Shown in pieces: positions 1 to 7,931 of a stretch of 64,000 nt of DNA (its first letter is position 1; every line of letters begins with the position of its first letter). Source of the stretch: Bacteroidales bacterium (GTDB lineage: Bacteria; Bacteroidota; Bacteroidia; Bacteroidales; Muribaculaceae); assembly GCA_910575545.1 (NCBI GenBank), contig CAJTFH010000003.1:62001-126000 (forward strand). The letters run 5' to 3'. The position numbers were made by a program, and so were the translations under genes. The notes beneath the pieces were generated by a model. It was not told the DNA's origin and made no database searches. It was given only the letters and a program-made list of their open reading frames with translations.

Positions 1-107
1 GCATTACCACGAAACGCCCTGTCAATATCGCGAGTATAGGCTACTTGCTTTGACGGATTGAACAATGTTAAGAAATTATCCTCCGAATGGTAGGTCTGTA
101 TCACCAT
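1..107 (-). CDS. Phage protein, N-terminal 35 codons only (DUF6633-like)
   Basis: The reading frame opens at an ATG inside the end of the preceding gene (positions 107-105) and runs off the left edge of the window. It reads MVIQTYHSEDNF, then a segment ending DIDRAFRGNA. That last segment resembles the start of a small conserved protein (DUF6633) often found next to phage replication proteins in Bacteroides; the family call is from memory of the motif only. The 32-nt overlap with the upstream gene fits the tightly packed leftward early operon. Function unknown. Confidence 0.45.
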   Translation of the reverse strand, partial: MVIQTYHSEDNFLTLFNPSKQVAYTRDIDRAFRGN

Positions 108-996
108 CTGCACAGCCGGGGGGAGTCTGGCGATTGCGCCGGGCGAAGATTCTCCTGGCGAGTTTATCTTGCTCATCTGCGAGGGTGTCCTCGGCAGTAG
201 GTCGCCTAAAAGTTGTTCTTTGCTCATTCTGTATGATTTGTTTTTGTTCTCGCTCCTTTCGGAGTATCCAGTCATTGACAAGGCTTTCCCAATTCGCAAC
301 CTTACGGCCATTACTCTTTACCCAGCCTTGACTGTCGTAGTAGTTGAAAAATGATATTGCTTCAGTTTCCCAATCGGGCAGCCGTATGTTGGCTCGTTGT
401 TGAAGAAAATAGACTTTGACATCTTCGACCGACGGCGGAGAGAACTCAACGAGCTTGGCTGCTTTTACTCCTTTCGTCTCCATTCTCGACAATTCTCTAT
501 CCGAAAACAAACCATCGGGAACAGGTGCTCTCGCACGCGCACGCTCTCCGGCAGGAGAGTTATTATTTTCTGTTTCTGTTTTAGTTTTATTATATGCCGC
601 AGGTTTTGCCCTGCTTTTTGCCGCAGGTTTTACCCCGCATTTTGCCGCAGGTTTTGGCTCAATATTTGAGGTAAAACCTGCGGCAAAACCATTTGGAAAC
701 ACCCATTCGCCATCTATCTTCTCCGGAAAACAATACATTGGAGTATCTTTCCTCCGGGAGCCACGTTTGAACCCGATTAAACCTTTCATCACGAGCTTGT
801 CTCTACCAGCAGCCAGCGTGTTTTCTGTGACCGCCATTAGCGCGACTGCCCGTGGATTGGAGAGGGAAAAGGGGTTTTCCCAGCCGAGCCGATTGCAAAT
901 GTCGAGCAATCGAAAATAGATGTTTGTCTCGGTCGGCGTGAAACCCTTGACATCAACCTCCTGCCAATATCGGTTAATCAATTCAATATAGTTCAT
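76..996 (-). CDS. Phage replication-initiator-like winged-helix protein
   Basis: 306 aa. Residues about 1-95 look like the helical N-terminal domain of Bacteroides phage replication proteins: a stretch on ploidy of site growth (FTPTETNIYFRLLDICNRLG), a turn-helix segment (ALMAVTENTLAAGRDKLVMKG) and a basic wing (FKRGSRRKDTP). This is the arrangement of DnaD/RepA-type helix-turn-helix proteins. The middle is low-complexity, with a repeated AAK(C/S) PAA-type motif at about 115-135. The C-terminus (about 190-280) is helical with a conserved-looking WETEAISFFNYYDSQGW segment that resembles DnaD-like tails. It is in the leftward early operon and overlaps the nuclease gene upstream by 4 nt (ATGA). 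Likely role is origin binding or helicase loading during phage replication; this is inference from domain type and position. Confidence 0.55.
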   Translation of the reverse strand: MNYIELINRYWQEVDVKGFTPTETNIYFRLLDICNRLGWENPFSLSNPRAVALMAVTENTLAAGRDKLVMKGLIGFKRGSRRKDTPMYCFPEKIDGEWVFPNGFAAGFTSNIEPKPAAKCGVKPAAKSRAKPAAYNKTKTETENNNSPAGERARARAPVPDGLFSDRELSRMETKGVKAAKLVEFSPPSVEDVKVYFLQQRANIRLPDWETEAISFFNYYDSQGWVKSNGRKVANWESLVNDWILRKEREQKQIIQNEQRTTFRRPTAEDTLADEQDKLARRIFARRNRQTPPGCADGDTDLPFGG

Positions 997-1442
997 TGAT
1001 ATGTGGGGTATAGATTCAGAGCCTTGTCTATATAAGGCTGTGGATTGGTTTGAAGATAAATGCAGACAGCTCTAACAAACTCCACTAAACCATGGCACAC
1101 TACATAAGTGCTGCCATTACTCTCCACAAGCGTCTGCCATGCTTTTTGCGCCTCTGATTGAGTTCCGGCGCTACTGCCTTTTCGTTTCGGAACTTTCATC
1201 TCAATGCAGAGGCTCGACTTTCCACCTTTGGGAAACAAGAGAATGAGGTCGGCAACTCCTTTGACTTGCCCCTCATAGACCATCTGTGCGCCGGCGCGGG
1301 CGCCTCGCCAGCCGCCATTGGGAACGGCAAAGAGCAGATTTGCCACTTGGGGGAATGTCCGCCGGAACCAATTCACGCAAAAATGCTGAATCTTGGATTC
1401 CGAGTAGGTCTGTTCCAATTTGAGAATATCTTCTTCAGTCAT
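993..1442 (-). CDS. VRR-NUC domain nuclease
   Basis: About 149 aa from the ATG at 1442. Longer versions starting at ATG 1448 or GTG 1472 are possible; I prefer the ATG that overlaps the end of the upstream gene. The protein is almost entirely a VRR-NUC fold (PD-(D/E)XK superfamily). It carries the opening VNWFRRTFPQ helix, the NGGWRG motif, GVADLILLFP with the catalytic Asp, and the IEMKVPKRKGS strand carrying the E-x-K pair, followed by a TQSEAQKAWQ helix. Phage VRR-NUC proteins act on branched or recombination intermediates and usually sit beside helicases. Here the SNF2 helicase is one gene upstream, which supports a joint role in phage replication or recombination. Confidence 0.8.
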   Translation of the reverse strand: MTEEDILKLEQTYSESKIQHFCVNWFRRTFPQVANLLFAVPNGGWRGARAGAQMVYEGQVKGVADLILLFPKGGKSSLCIEMKVPKRKGSSAGTQSEAQKAWQTLVESNGSTYVVCHGLVEFVRAVCIYLQTNPQPYIDKALNLYPTYQ

Positions 1443-1632
1443 GTTCATTAAAGTTTTCCGTATGCCTGGCACACTGGTTAAGTTGTTTGATTATTAGCTT
1501 ACCTCGTGCGGCGTTACCGTCCTTGTTATCAAAATTACCAAAGCACTCCCACTGCTCTCCAAAGAGGCCGACGGTGCGACGTAGCAACATAACGCGGCCA
1601 TTCTTCACAAGCCATTTGAAATTCTTTTTCAT
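1435..1632 (-). CDS. Small phage protein of unknown function
   Basis: 65 aa, basic, opening MKKNFKWLVKNGRVMLLRR. It overlaps the helicase gene upstream by 4 nt and the nuclease gene downstream by 8 nt, so it is translationally embedded in the operon and probably real. The segment FGNFDNKDGNAARGKLIIKQLNQ is not a domain I recognise. Its position between helicase and nuclease suggests an accessory part of that pair, but nothing in the sequence proves it. Confidence 0.5.
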   Translation of the reverse strand: MKKNFKWLVKNGRVMLLRRTVGLFGEQWECFGNFDNKDGNAARGKLIIKQLNQCARHTENFNEHD

Positions 1633-3359
1633 AGGCGGCTGCTGAATAGATTCATCACATTGCTTACTACGTCCTCATCAATCTGTGTAGTGGTACCCGT
1701 AACCTCATTGGCAATGTCTTTCTTGGTCTGAATGACTTTATACATATACTCGTCGATGGTCTTGTCTCCAAGAAAGTAATAGCAGTTGACAGCGTTTTTT
1801 TGGCTGTTGCGGTGTGCGCGGTCCTCGGCTTGTTCGCAATCAGAATAGGTCCAGGGGAACTCGATAAACCCAACTCGGCTTGATGCTGTAAGGGTGAGGC
1901 CGGTGCCTCCGGACTTGTAGTTGAGGATTATGAGCTTGCACTCGGGGTCGTTCTGGAAACGGTCGACGGCGTTTTGCTTTTGGGTGATGTTGTCTGACCC
2001 CGTAACAGTCACCGCGTCGGGGAACTCTTCTTTGAGCGCCATGACAACCTCTTTCAGATAGGCGAACATGATCAGCTTTTCTCCACCGTCTATGACATCA
2101 TGGATAAACTCGGATACCGCTTTGACCTTGCCACGGGCGGCTATCTCTTTGAGGATACCCATGCGCACCATGACCTCGCCTCTCATCGCCCTGGCTATCT
2201 TGTCATCGTCAGCGTGTTTGTACTGGCGCAGATATTTGAGGAAATTATTCTCTGCGTCCTGATACTCCTTGCGGTTGGTTATCTCGCAGGTGATGTACTG
2301 GCGCATCTTGTCGGGTAACTGAGTCAACACCTTTGCTTTCTCTCTCCTGAAGAAACAACAGCACCATAGACGGTAGTGCAGCTCTTTCATGTTGGAAGAT
2401 TGCTTGGATCCATCACAGAACCGGGAAACGAATTGCTTATAGCCTCCGAAGTCATCAAGTCGGCCGAGGATTCTCAACTGCTGTATGAGGTCGGTGTTGT
2501 TGTTGACTACCGGCGTACCCGTAAGAGCGAATATCCACTTTTTGCCTTTGCAGATACCCTCAACGAACTTAGCCTGCTGTGTCTTTGATGATTTGCACTT
2601 GTGGCTCTCATCAATTATTACCGATTTGAACAGCCTTACACGCTCATCAAATTCTATCGACGCGAGAGTGAAACGAGATGTGTTTTTAACTTTGATGACA
2701 AAGAATTTTTTCAGGCTCTCGTAGTTGGTGATGAACACCGGACAAAGAGCCTCTCCATCGGGTCGTTTCAACTCCCAGAACTTTTCCCAGCTTGCACGGT
2801 TGGAGTCATCGAGAATACACGCCTCTATGCCTGCGAATTTCTTAAACTCACGTTTCCAATTCACCTTGAGTGCCGCCGGGCAAATGACAAGCACCGGGAA
2901 AGTTTCGCCGTAGACCATTGCCTCACGATGGGCCTTTACCACCGAGCATATCGCTTGGAGCGTCTTGCCGAGTCCGGGCTGATCGCCGAATATGCACCGC
3001 TTGTTGTCAAGAGCGTAGCGAACACCCTCCAACTGATAGGAGTATGGATTGAGCAGCATATAATGATCGCCGACAAACTCTCTCATCGGCGGTATCTCAT
3101 ACACAACGTCGCGGGTTTCGCTACGCCTTGCAACATGGGAGCAATAGTTTCTCTGAACGGCCCATTGAGCGAAAGCCTCTACATACCACCGAGCATCACA
3201 GCCCGGCGGATATAAACCCTCTTTTGACACTATCCAAACCTTTTCCGACTGGTCCCACCGGCGGGTGGGTATCCTCTTTACAAGGTCAATCAGAGCAGGG
3301 TTGTATTCAAAGGAGAGCCTGAACGTGCCGGGGGTTTCGGTAATGTATATAGGCTTCAT
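1629..3359 (-). CDS. SNF2-family DEAD/DEAH-type DNA helicase
   Basis: 576 aa. After an N-terminal HARP-like region of about 110 residues (FEYNPALIDLVKRIPTRRWD), the two RecA lobes follow. Walker A GDQPGLGKTLQ is near residue 130, motif II is DESH (IIDESHKCKS), motif III is LTGTPVVNN, and the second lobe has SGGTGLTLTASSRV and the arginine-finger motif DRAHRNSQ. The HARP-like N-terminus plus SNF2 core is typical of phage-encoded SMARCAL1-like proteins, ATP-driven enzymes that anneal or remodel forked DNA. It lies in the leftward early operon between the 194-aa protein and a 65-aa protein, upstream of the VRR-NUC nuclease, a pairing common in phages. All core motifs look intact. Confidence 0.85.
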   Translation of the reverse strand: MKPIYITETPGTFRLSFEYNPALIDLVKRIPTRRWDQSEKVWIVSKEGLYPPGCDARWYVEAFAQWAVQRNYCSHVARRSETRDVVYEIPPMREFVGDHYMLLNPYSYQLEGVRYALDNKRCIFGDQPGLGKTLQAICSVVKAHREAMVYGETFPVLVICPAALKVNWKREFKKFAGIEACILDDSNRASWEKFWELKRPDGEALCPVFITNYESLKKFFVIKVKNTSRFTLASIEFDERVRLFKSVIIDESHKCKSSKTQQAKFVEGICKGKKWIFALTGTPVVNNNTDLIQQLRILGRLDDFGGYKQFVSRFCDGSKQSSNMKELHYRLWCCCFFRREKAKVLTQLPDKMRQYITCEITNRKEYQDAENNFLKYLRQYKHADDDKIARAMRGEVMVRMGILKEIAARGKVKAVSEFIHDVIDGGEKLIMFAYLKEVVMALKEEFPDAVTVTGSDNITQKQNAVDRFQNDPECKLIILNYKSGGTGLTLTASSRVGFIEFPWTYSDCEQAEDRAHRNSQKNAVNCYYFLGDKTIDEYMYKVIQTKKDIANEVTGTTTQIDEDVVSNVMNLFSSRL

Positions 3360-3362
3360 CGT

Positions 3363-3947
3363 TTAGGCGACTTGTTCGGCTTGAGTTTTGGCATTGTCGG
3401 CCTCGGTTATGTCTGTTACATCTTCCGGTATTCCTGCATTGGCGAATGGGTCTTCTTCATTCTCAAAGTCGAACTCAATCTGCTTGATGGCCCACTTACG
3501 CCCGGTGATGTACTCCTTGACTTCGTAGAAGAAAGCGTCGATAGCAAAGCGGAAGTCATCGGCTCTGGGCCAGCCGCTGTCATCGGCGTTGAGGTCGGTG
3601 GGAGGTGTGTTGAGGTTGAGAACCTTTGACGACATGAGGGTGCGTCGGCCGGTCAGGGTGGCAATCGGGCAGTTGTCATCGCCGCCAAGAGATACACCTG
3701 AAACGTCGAGGCGCCGCAGTAGGTCGAGGTTGGTTTCCGAGTCGGGGTTAACCCAATCGTAGCGGTCGGCTTCTTTCTGCTCGGTCAGCTCCGCGAAGTA
3801 AGGAATAAGAGCGGCGAGGCGCGCTTTGAGGTCGACATGAACGGTGTTTTTACCTTTGAGGGTAATCTCGTTGCCATCTTCGTCGATGTAGGTTGCCTCA
3901 ATGGTGCCACCCTTTGTCAGTTTGGCTTTTTTGATTTTCATTTCCAT
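3363..3947 (-). CDS. Conserved phage early protein, unknown function
   Basis: 194 aa; ATG at 3947, with a second Met two codons in at 3941. The N-terminus (KIKKAKLTKGGTIEATYIDEDGNEITLKG) is a short beta-rich segment found in a class of Bacteroides phage early proteins. The C-terminus is strongly acidic (FENEEDPFANAGIPEDVTDITEADNAKTQ). There are no catalytic motifs. It sits three bases upstream of the helicase start. The acidic tail and its place among the recombination genes fit a DNA-mimic or partner-binding protein, but that is speculation. Confidence 0.5.
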   Translation of the reverse strand: MEMKIKKAKLTKGGTIEATYIDEDGNEITLKGKNTVHVDLKARLAALIPYFAELTEQKEADRYDWVNPDSETNLDLLRRLDVSGVSLGGDDNCPIATLTGRRTLMSSKVLNLNTPPTDLNADDSGWPRADDFRFAIDAFFYEVKEYITGRKWAIKQIEFDFENEEDPFANAGIPEDVTDITEADNAKTQAEQVA

Positions 3948-3997
3948 TTTGTTGAGAGGTTAAAAAACATCGGATGGCCACTATGACCACCCGATTA

Positions 3998-4417
3998 TTA
4001 TCTGGTTCTGTACTCGTCTATGAATGATTGATAATGTCTGTCTGCCGGGAGTGGCAGTGTTATCCCGAACTCCGTTGCCGCATCGGCCTGTACCTTGTTG
4101 AGAAAGTTTGTCATCTGTAAGGTGTTTAGATCGGTTGTACTGCCAACCACTCTTACCCATTTGTTCCCAACGACAACATCACGGCTTAGGAACTTGGCCT
4201 TGTAATAGTCGTGAAAATCCTCTTTTGGGGTGCCCGTCGCCTCTTCCATGCACTTGTACCACATCCACATCAGCGAGTTCTGGGAAATGGTGCGCGGCTC
4301 GGTTTTCCTGACTATTTTTACCGTGTAAACTCCGTTCCGGAGTAGCGAGCATAGGTACTCAAAAGATTTATCCATGCTCACCACTCCGTCACGCTTGGTG
4401 AGTATCGCGTCGGCCAT
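3998..4417 (-). CDS. NinB-like recombination protein
   Basis: 139 aa. The core reads RTISQNSLMWMWYKCMEEATGTPKEDFHDYYKAKFLSRD, then ends LPLPADRHYQSFIDEYRTR. The R-T-x-x-Q-N-x-x-x-W helix and the final Y/F-rich helix match the NinB (lambda Orf) family, which binds single-stranded DNA and helps RecA-independent exchange. It overlaps the DUF3127 SSB-like gene by one base, so the two are translationally coupled. Lambda Orf works with SSB, and this adjacency fits. The assignment rests on motif pattern and context. Confidence 0.65.
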   Translation of the reverse strand: MADAILTKRDGVVSMDKSFEYLCSLLRNGVYTVKIVRKTEPRTISQNSLMWMWYKCMEEATGTPKEDFHDYYKAKFLSRDVVVGNKWVRVVGSTTDLNTLQMTNFLNKVQADAATEFGITLPLPADRHYQSFIDEYRTR

Positions 4418-4959
4418 CAGCGGAACGGCAGACCATCGGGACCGAGATTACCACCTTGCGGTGACGCGGGCATCGGTGCCGGGGCAGGTGGTTGTGCGTA
4501 GCTTCCCTGCTGGGGATAGGCTGCTTGCTGTGGATACGCAGGCTGTTGAGGGTAGCCGCCGGGAGCTTGTGGATAGCCTCCTTGCTGATAGGCTCCGGGG
4601 GCCTGCGGATATGTGGGCTGCTGGGGATAGCTGCCGGGTGCAGGTTGAGCCGGACGCTGGCCTACGGTCGAGGATGCCTGATACGGCACGATACCCATAC
4701 CCTTGATGGAGTTGAAATAACGGCCTTGATACTCTCTGCCGTTGACATACGCATCGACGGTTACACGCTGGCCGGGTGTGAAGTTGTCAAGCATAGGCAT
4801 CTTGTCGCCGGTGAACTCTATGATGACGTAGTTAGGATAGGTCTTGCCGTCCTTCTCCCACGAATCATCGAGAATCAGCTCTCGCTTTTGGAAGTTGTCC
4901 GACACCTGCATCACCGGGGATATGTAGTGAATGAGGGCAGTTGCTGTTAATTTAATCAT
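4417..4959 (-). CDS. DUF3127 single-strand-DNA-binding-like protein with Q/P/Y-rich tail
   Basis: 180 aa. Residues 1-95 resemble DUF3127, an OB-fold-like family in Bacteroidetes phages (QVSDNFQKRELILDD, NYVIIEFTGDKMPML, GQRVTVDAYVNGREYQ). Residues about 98-165 are a low-complexity tail of repeated YPQQ/APG units. The protein ends GPDGLPFR, close to the acidic-tip motif (D-D-x-x-P-F) by which bacterial SSB recruits partners. Seen: fold-type pattern, tail and tip. Inferred: it is the phage SSB and the hub for NinB, exonuclease and annealase encoded next to it. Overlaps neighbours by 1 and 8 nt. Confidence 0.65.
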   Translation of the reverse strand: MIKLTATALIHYISPVMQVSDNFQKRELILDDSWEKDGKTYPNYVIIEFTGDKMPMLDNFTPGQRVTVDAYVNGREYQGRYFNSIKGMGIVPYQASSTVGQRPAQPAPGSYPQQPTYPQAPGAYQQGGYPQAPGGYPQQPAYPQQAAYPQQGSYAQPPAPAPMPASPQGGNLGPDGLPFR

Positions 4960-6025
4960 TGTCTTTTAGTTTGATTGTTAGTGACCCTTGAGTGGTACCT
5001 TTAGTAACATACTTTTCATACAGCTCGGGGTGATCTTCTTTGAACTGTTTTGTATTGAACCTGCTTGTAACTGAGCTGGCACTGATAGAGGCAGAAAATG
5101 AGCCAAAGTCATATTTCTTAACTCCGTGTTTGCTCATAGCGGCACGAAGTGCGGCTTTTGCCTCGTTCAGTTTGCTCTCTGCATCTTTTACCGTTTTAAG
5201 CAGCCCGGCCATATAATCGACAACATTCGTGGGGATAATTACCCGTTCCTCTTGTGGTGTCGGTGAATTGGAACCGATTCCAAACACTGTTGGATTATGG
5301 TGGAAATATACAGGGCCGTTATCGGTAAAGACATATTCAGTTGTCAGCAGCTCCTTGACAAGTTCCGACGGTTTGCGCTGGATAACCCAAAAGGCTGCTT
5401 TGTCTTTGCGGAGCCAGTTGCAGGCCAATCCCTCAACTTTGATTCCGGGGTTCTCGGCTTCAAACAACTCTGCATATATGGAGAGCTGCCATGACAGATA
5501 CTCTTGCAGGGCCTCAATGCCGGAGCTGAAACGGTTGGCGTAGAAATAGCCGCACATGGGGTAGAGGTCGATGTTATTGCTCTTGGTGTCAACCAGCCAT
5601 ATACCGTTGGTGTCTATCCGGCGCCACACGTTGTCAATCTGTGAGGCATACTTATCGTTGTCGGATACTGTCAACTCATTTGCGACAGCCTCAAAGCCGT
5701 TGAGGTGGCGAATGTAGTTGTCAAGCTCCTGGCTCACGTCCCACTCCATCATCTCGTAATGGTCGCCCTGCCGGGTGTTGACAATCTGGATTGTCTGCCT
5801 TATGCCGAGTTGGTCGTAAGTCTGAATGGCGTGGTGAATAGCGGTGCCACGGCTACCGGCCTTTGGAATGATAAAGTCTTTCACATAGGCGTCGGCCTCG
5901 GGATATACACCCAGCCCGAGAACTGAGTGTATAAGACCCGTGATGCCGAGCAACCTCTTGCCATCGAGTTGATAGCTGTGGCTATCTTCGTCGAAGATTA
6001 CAGGGGATTGCTTGAACTGCATCAT
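4952..6025 (-). CDS. PD-(D/E)XK exonuclease, recombination partner
   Basis: About 357 aa from the tandem ATG at 6025, which overlaps the TGA of the upstream gene in an ATGA arrangement; an in-frame ATG at 6052 is an alternative. Motifs in order: FDEDSHSYQLDGKRLLGITGLIHSV; AGSRGTAIHHAIQTYDQ (helix with His); SQIDNVWRR with Asp; IWLVDTKSN, carrying the D-x-K of the PD-(D/E)XK active site; then a QLSIYAELFE helix. This is the layout of phage RecB/lambda-Exo-like nucleases. The gene directly follows the Rad52-like annealing protein, giving the usual exonuclease plus annealase recombination pair. C-terminal helices include a coiled segment (KTVKDAESKLNEAKAALRAAM). Confidence 0.7.
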   Translation of the reverse strand: MMQFKQSPVIFDEDSHSYQLDGKRLLGITGLIHSVLGLGVYPEADAYVKDFIIPKAGSRGTAIHHAIQTYDQLGIRQTIQIVNTRQGDHYEMMEWDVSQELDNYIRHLNGFEAVANELTVSDNDKYASQIDNVWRRIDTNGIWLVDTKSNNIDLYPMCGYFYANRFSSGIEALQEYLSWQLSIYAELFEAENPGIKVEGLACNWLRKDKAAFWVIQRKPSELVKELLTTEYVFTDNGPVYFHHNPTVFGIGSNSPTPQEERVIIPTNVVDYMAGLLKTVKDAESKLNEAKAALRAAMSKHGVKKYDFGSFSASISASSVTSRFNTKQFKEDHPELYEKYVTKGTTQGSLTIKLKDND

Positions 6026-6789
6026 TTTTTGATTGAGTTGATTTTTGCACATGCGGCTTTATAGAAGTCAGTGCCGTTATTGGTTAATGCGGGCACTGAT
6101 TGCGCCCATTTTTGCCAGCAAGCCTGAAATTCAGCTTCGGTGATGGTAGCATTCATTTCATTGATTGCTTGCGCGAGTTGCTCACCGGTGAAAGCAATGG
6201 CCGTCGCGCCTCTTGGCTGCTGGTTCTGCTGATTGTCCTGTTGTTCTCGTGTAGCGGCCTCGTACTTGCTCTCATTGTGCCCCGTTGCTTTTGGGCCGTA
6301 CCAGATGTTGCCGCCTATGCCAAGTGGCTTCATGGCGATTGAGAGAGCATCGGTAAGAGCCATCTTGTAGCCCTCGTCGTTCACATAGGTCCCCTTGCTC
6401 TCCTGTGTTACGATTGCAGAGCCTCCAGTGCCGGGAATTGCATCGCTCCACTCTTTTGTCTCGGGATCGCGGACAAAGAGAGACACATTACAGAAACACT
6501 TGGTTTCGTTCCCATAGTTCTCTGTCCAAAAGCGGTCAATTGTGTATTTCCATCCGAAGCCGACAGGCCCGAATATTTCAGTCATACGTTTCATTCGCCA
6601 CATCGGATTTACATCCGACATTCCTCTGAGGCGTCCGGCTGTTATCGCTTTAAGCGCGTCCGCCGGCACCTCGCATCCTTGCGAGTAGAAGCGTAGGTTG
6701 TGGTCAAGGATAGCTTGCGCCTCTGCCTGAGTCTCAGCGTTGATGGTCTCTTCAACCTGCTCCGTTTTTGTTTGTTTTTCCTTTGCCAT
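6022..6789 (-). CDS. Rad52-superfamily single-strand annealing protein
   Basis: 255 aa from the ATG at 6789 (MAKEKQTK). The frame is open to 6855, but the sequence around 6836-6843 looks like a promoter -7 box (TAACTTTAC), so the downstream start is preferred. The segment DVNPMWRMKRMTEIFGPVGFGWKY and, later, DEGYKMALTDALSIAMKPLGIGGNIWYG are the two signature stretches of DdrA/Sak/Rad52-like annealases (the helix E-x-x-K-x-A-x-T-D-A). The C-terminus is Q/N-rich then helical. It anneals complementary strands during phage recombination, working with the downstream exonuclease. A leader motif shared with other phage transcripts lies at 6800-6812. Confidence 0.7.
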   Translation of the reverse strand: MAKEKQTKTEQVEETINAETQAEAQAILDHNLRFYSQGCEVPADALKAITAGRLRGMSDVNPMWRMKRMTEIFGPVGFGWKYTIDRFWTENYGNETKCFCNVSLFVRDPETKEWSDAIPGTGGSAIVTQESKGTYVNDEGYKMALTDALSIAMKPLGIGGNIWYGPKATGHNESKYEAATREQQDNQQNQQPRGATAIAFTGEQLAQAINEMNATITEAEFQACWQKWAQSVPALTNNGTDFYKAACAKINSIKK

Positions 6790-6799
6790 AATGGTAGGG

Positions 6800-6812
6800 T
6801 TATTGGTTTGAC
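6800..6812 (-). promoter_or_regulatory. Shared leader motif GTCAAACCAATAA, copy 1
   Basis: The 13-mer GTCAAACCAATAA lies 10 nt upstream of the annealase ATG. An identical copy is in the leader of the small membrane-protein gene at 12952-12964. Near copies are at 10334-10345 (minus) and 9164-9174 (plus, GACCAAACCAA). Copies 1, 2 and the plus-strand one sit between a TAnnTTT-type -7 box and a start codon, so this may be a transcript-leader element such as an S1-binding or regulator site; a chance repeat in so few copies is not excluded. Confidence 0.4.
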
Positions 6813-6905
6813 TTATTTTATATCTCTCATTCTGATATACAGTAAAGTTAGTCATTTTTAGCGAGTTACAGAAACAGATTGCCCGCCATTTTTACACCTT
6901 AACAT

Positions 6906-7184
6906 TTACTGACATTTGACTCCAAGCCGAGGCGCATAGAACTCAAAATTCTTACGCTCAACATCTACATCTTGGGGATACCACTCGGCATCAGCATACC
7001 ATTGTAAAAAGCTGTCCCAACAATACCAATGATTGAGAACCGCTATATAAACACCCTTATCAGAGGGTAAGAATGGTTTGCCACACCAATCGCAGATGCA
7101 GATGTTAGAGCCGACTGCGTTCATCAGCTCACCGGCGGTACACTCAATGAGTAGGAATTTGCCGTATGTAATTTGTTTCGCCAT
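6906..7184 (-). CDS. Small zinc-ribbon-like phage protein
   Basis: 92 aa. Cys motifs ICICDWCGKPF and a later HWYCWDSF may form a zinc site with C-x-x-C geometry. Otherwise it is aromatic-rich (YADAEWYPQDVDVERKNFEFYAP). The start overlaps the end of the upstream DUF3268 gene by 41 nt. No family recognised. Its place beside another zinc-finger protein suggests DNA or RNA binding. Confidence 0.5.
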   Translation of the reverse strand: MAKQITYGKFLLIECTAGELMNAVGSNICICDWCGKPFLPSDKGVYIAVLNHWYCWDSFLQWYADAEWYPQDVDVERKNFEFYAPRLGVKCQ

Positions 7185-7617
7185 CGCTTTTGATGTATTT
7201 AAGAATTATGTTTGACAATGAGATTACTTTCCGGCACATATCCTCATCGAACATTCCTATGTGGGTTTGTTCTGCCGGGAGTCCGAAAGCGATAGACAAC
7301 ACCTCATAGGCTGCTGTCCGTGGGAGATGGCCTTCTTTCCAAAGAGGATCGAAAGCCTCGTGAGCCAGATGCTTCAGTTCTCGCAGTTCTTTATTCGCAA
7401 CCCTGCCGAGCGCCTTGTCAGTGCCTTTGTGACAGCCGACCCATGCACCGCACGGTTCGCAGATGTAACACTTGGAGCCGTAGGAGCGCCCGTAGATTTG
7501 GGAGTCCTCAACGAGTTTAGTTGGATTTCCACAATACGGGCAACTCCAGCCGAGTAATACAAGCGGATCATCTTTGAGATTCACGTTTTTTTTCAATTTG
7601 GCGTCGCACGTATTCAT
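7144..7617 (-). CDS. DUF3268 zinc-finger-containing protein
   Basis: 157 aa from the ATG at 7617; the frame extends two codons to a TTG. The zinc site is clear: CPYCGNPTKLVED, then YGSKCYICEPCGAWVGCHKGT. These are the C-x-x-C pairs and the GAWVGCH motif of the DUF3268 family (phage and mobile-element proteins). The second half, AHEAFDPLWKEGHLPRTAAYEVLSIAFGLPAEQTHIGMFD, is the conserved helical part with the M/I-G-M-F-D ending. Function is unknown; the family often occurs among phage early genes. Confidence 0.75.
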   Translation of the reverse strand: MNTCDAKLKKNVNLKDDPLVLLGWSCPYCGNPTKLVEDSQIYGRSYGSKCYICEPCGAWVGCHKGTDKALGRVANKELRELKHLAHEAFDPLWKEGHLPRTAAYEVLSIAFGLPAEQTHIGMFDEDMCRKVISLSNIILKYIKSDGETNYIRQIPTH

Positions 7618-7736
7618 AGGCAATTATCAGGGCTGGCGCATGAGATTTAGGAAAATTTCAGTCAAAAATATGGACGATTATGTGAAATAAACTTTAAGCT
7701 ATTGCATATATCGCTGAGAATGGTTGAATTAGTGAT

Positions 7737-7868
7737 ATGCAAATAGAAATTTTCAGCAAGGTAAAAGACCCGCGAGAGTTGGGCAAAGTAAAACATGAAC
7801 TCGAAGATGTGCTCCGAATGGCACTCATCGGCGTATTGTGTGACTGTGAGGACTGTGACGACATCAGC
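7737..7868 (+). pseudogene. ISAs1-family transposase N-terminal remnant
   Basis: About 43 codons on the plus strand, against the direction of the operon. It reads FSKVKDPRELGKVKHELEDVLRMALIGVLCDCEDCDDIS. This matches the N-terminal associated domain of ISAs1/H-repeat transposases, where an F-x-x-(I/V)-x-D-P-R-x-x-x-K-x-x-H opening precedes a helix ending in the C-x-x-W-x-x-I region. Homology fades after residue 43 and the frame stops at 7940; no DDE catalytic domain follows. It is a short scar of a transposase gene in a 314-base gap of the phage operon. Confidence 0.55.
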
Positions 7869-7931
7869 ATTGCCCGTTTGATTTCTGCGAGTTTTCTATC
7901 TGCGGCTCGGCAGGGGTCAAAATCTGGCATA

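Noticed and set aside
7694-7930. Minus-strand frame of 78 codons opposite the transposase remnant
   Set aside because: Only its first 20 residues look protein-like; the rest is serine-rich shadow of the ISAs1 fragment. Mentioned as a possible disrupted gene start, not annotated.
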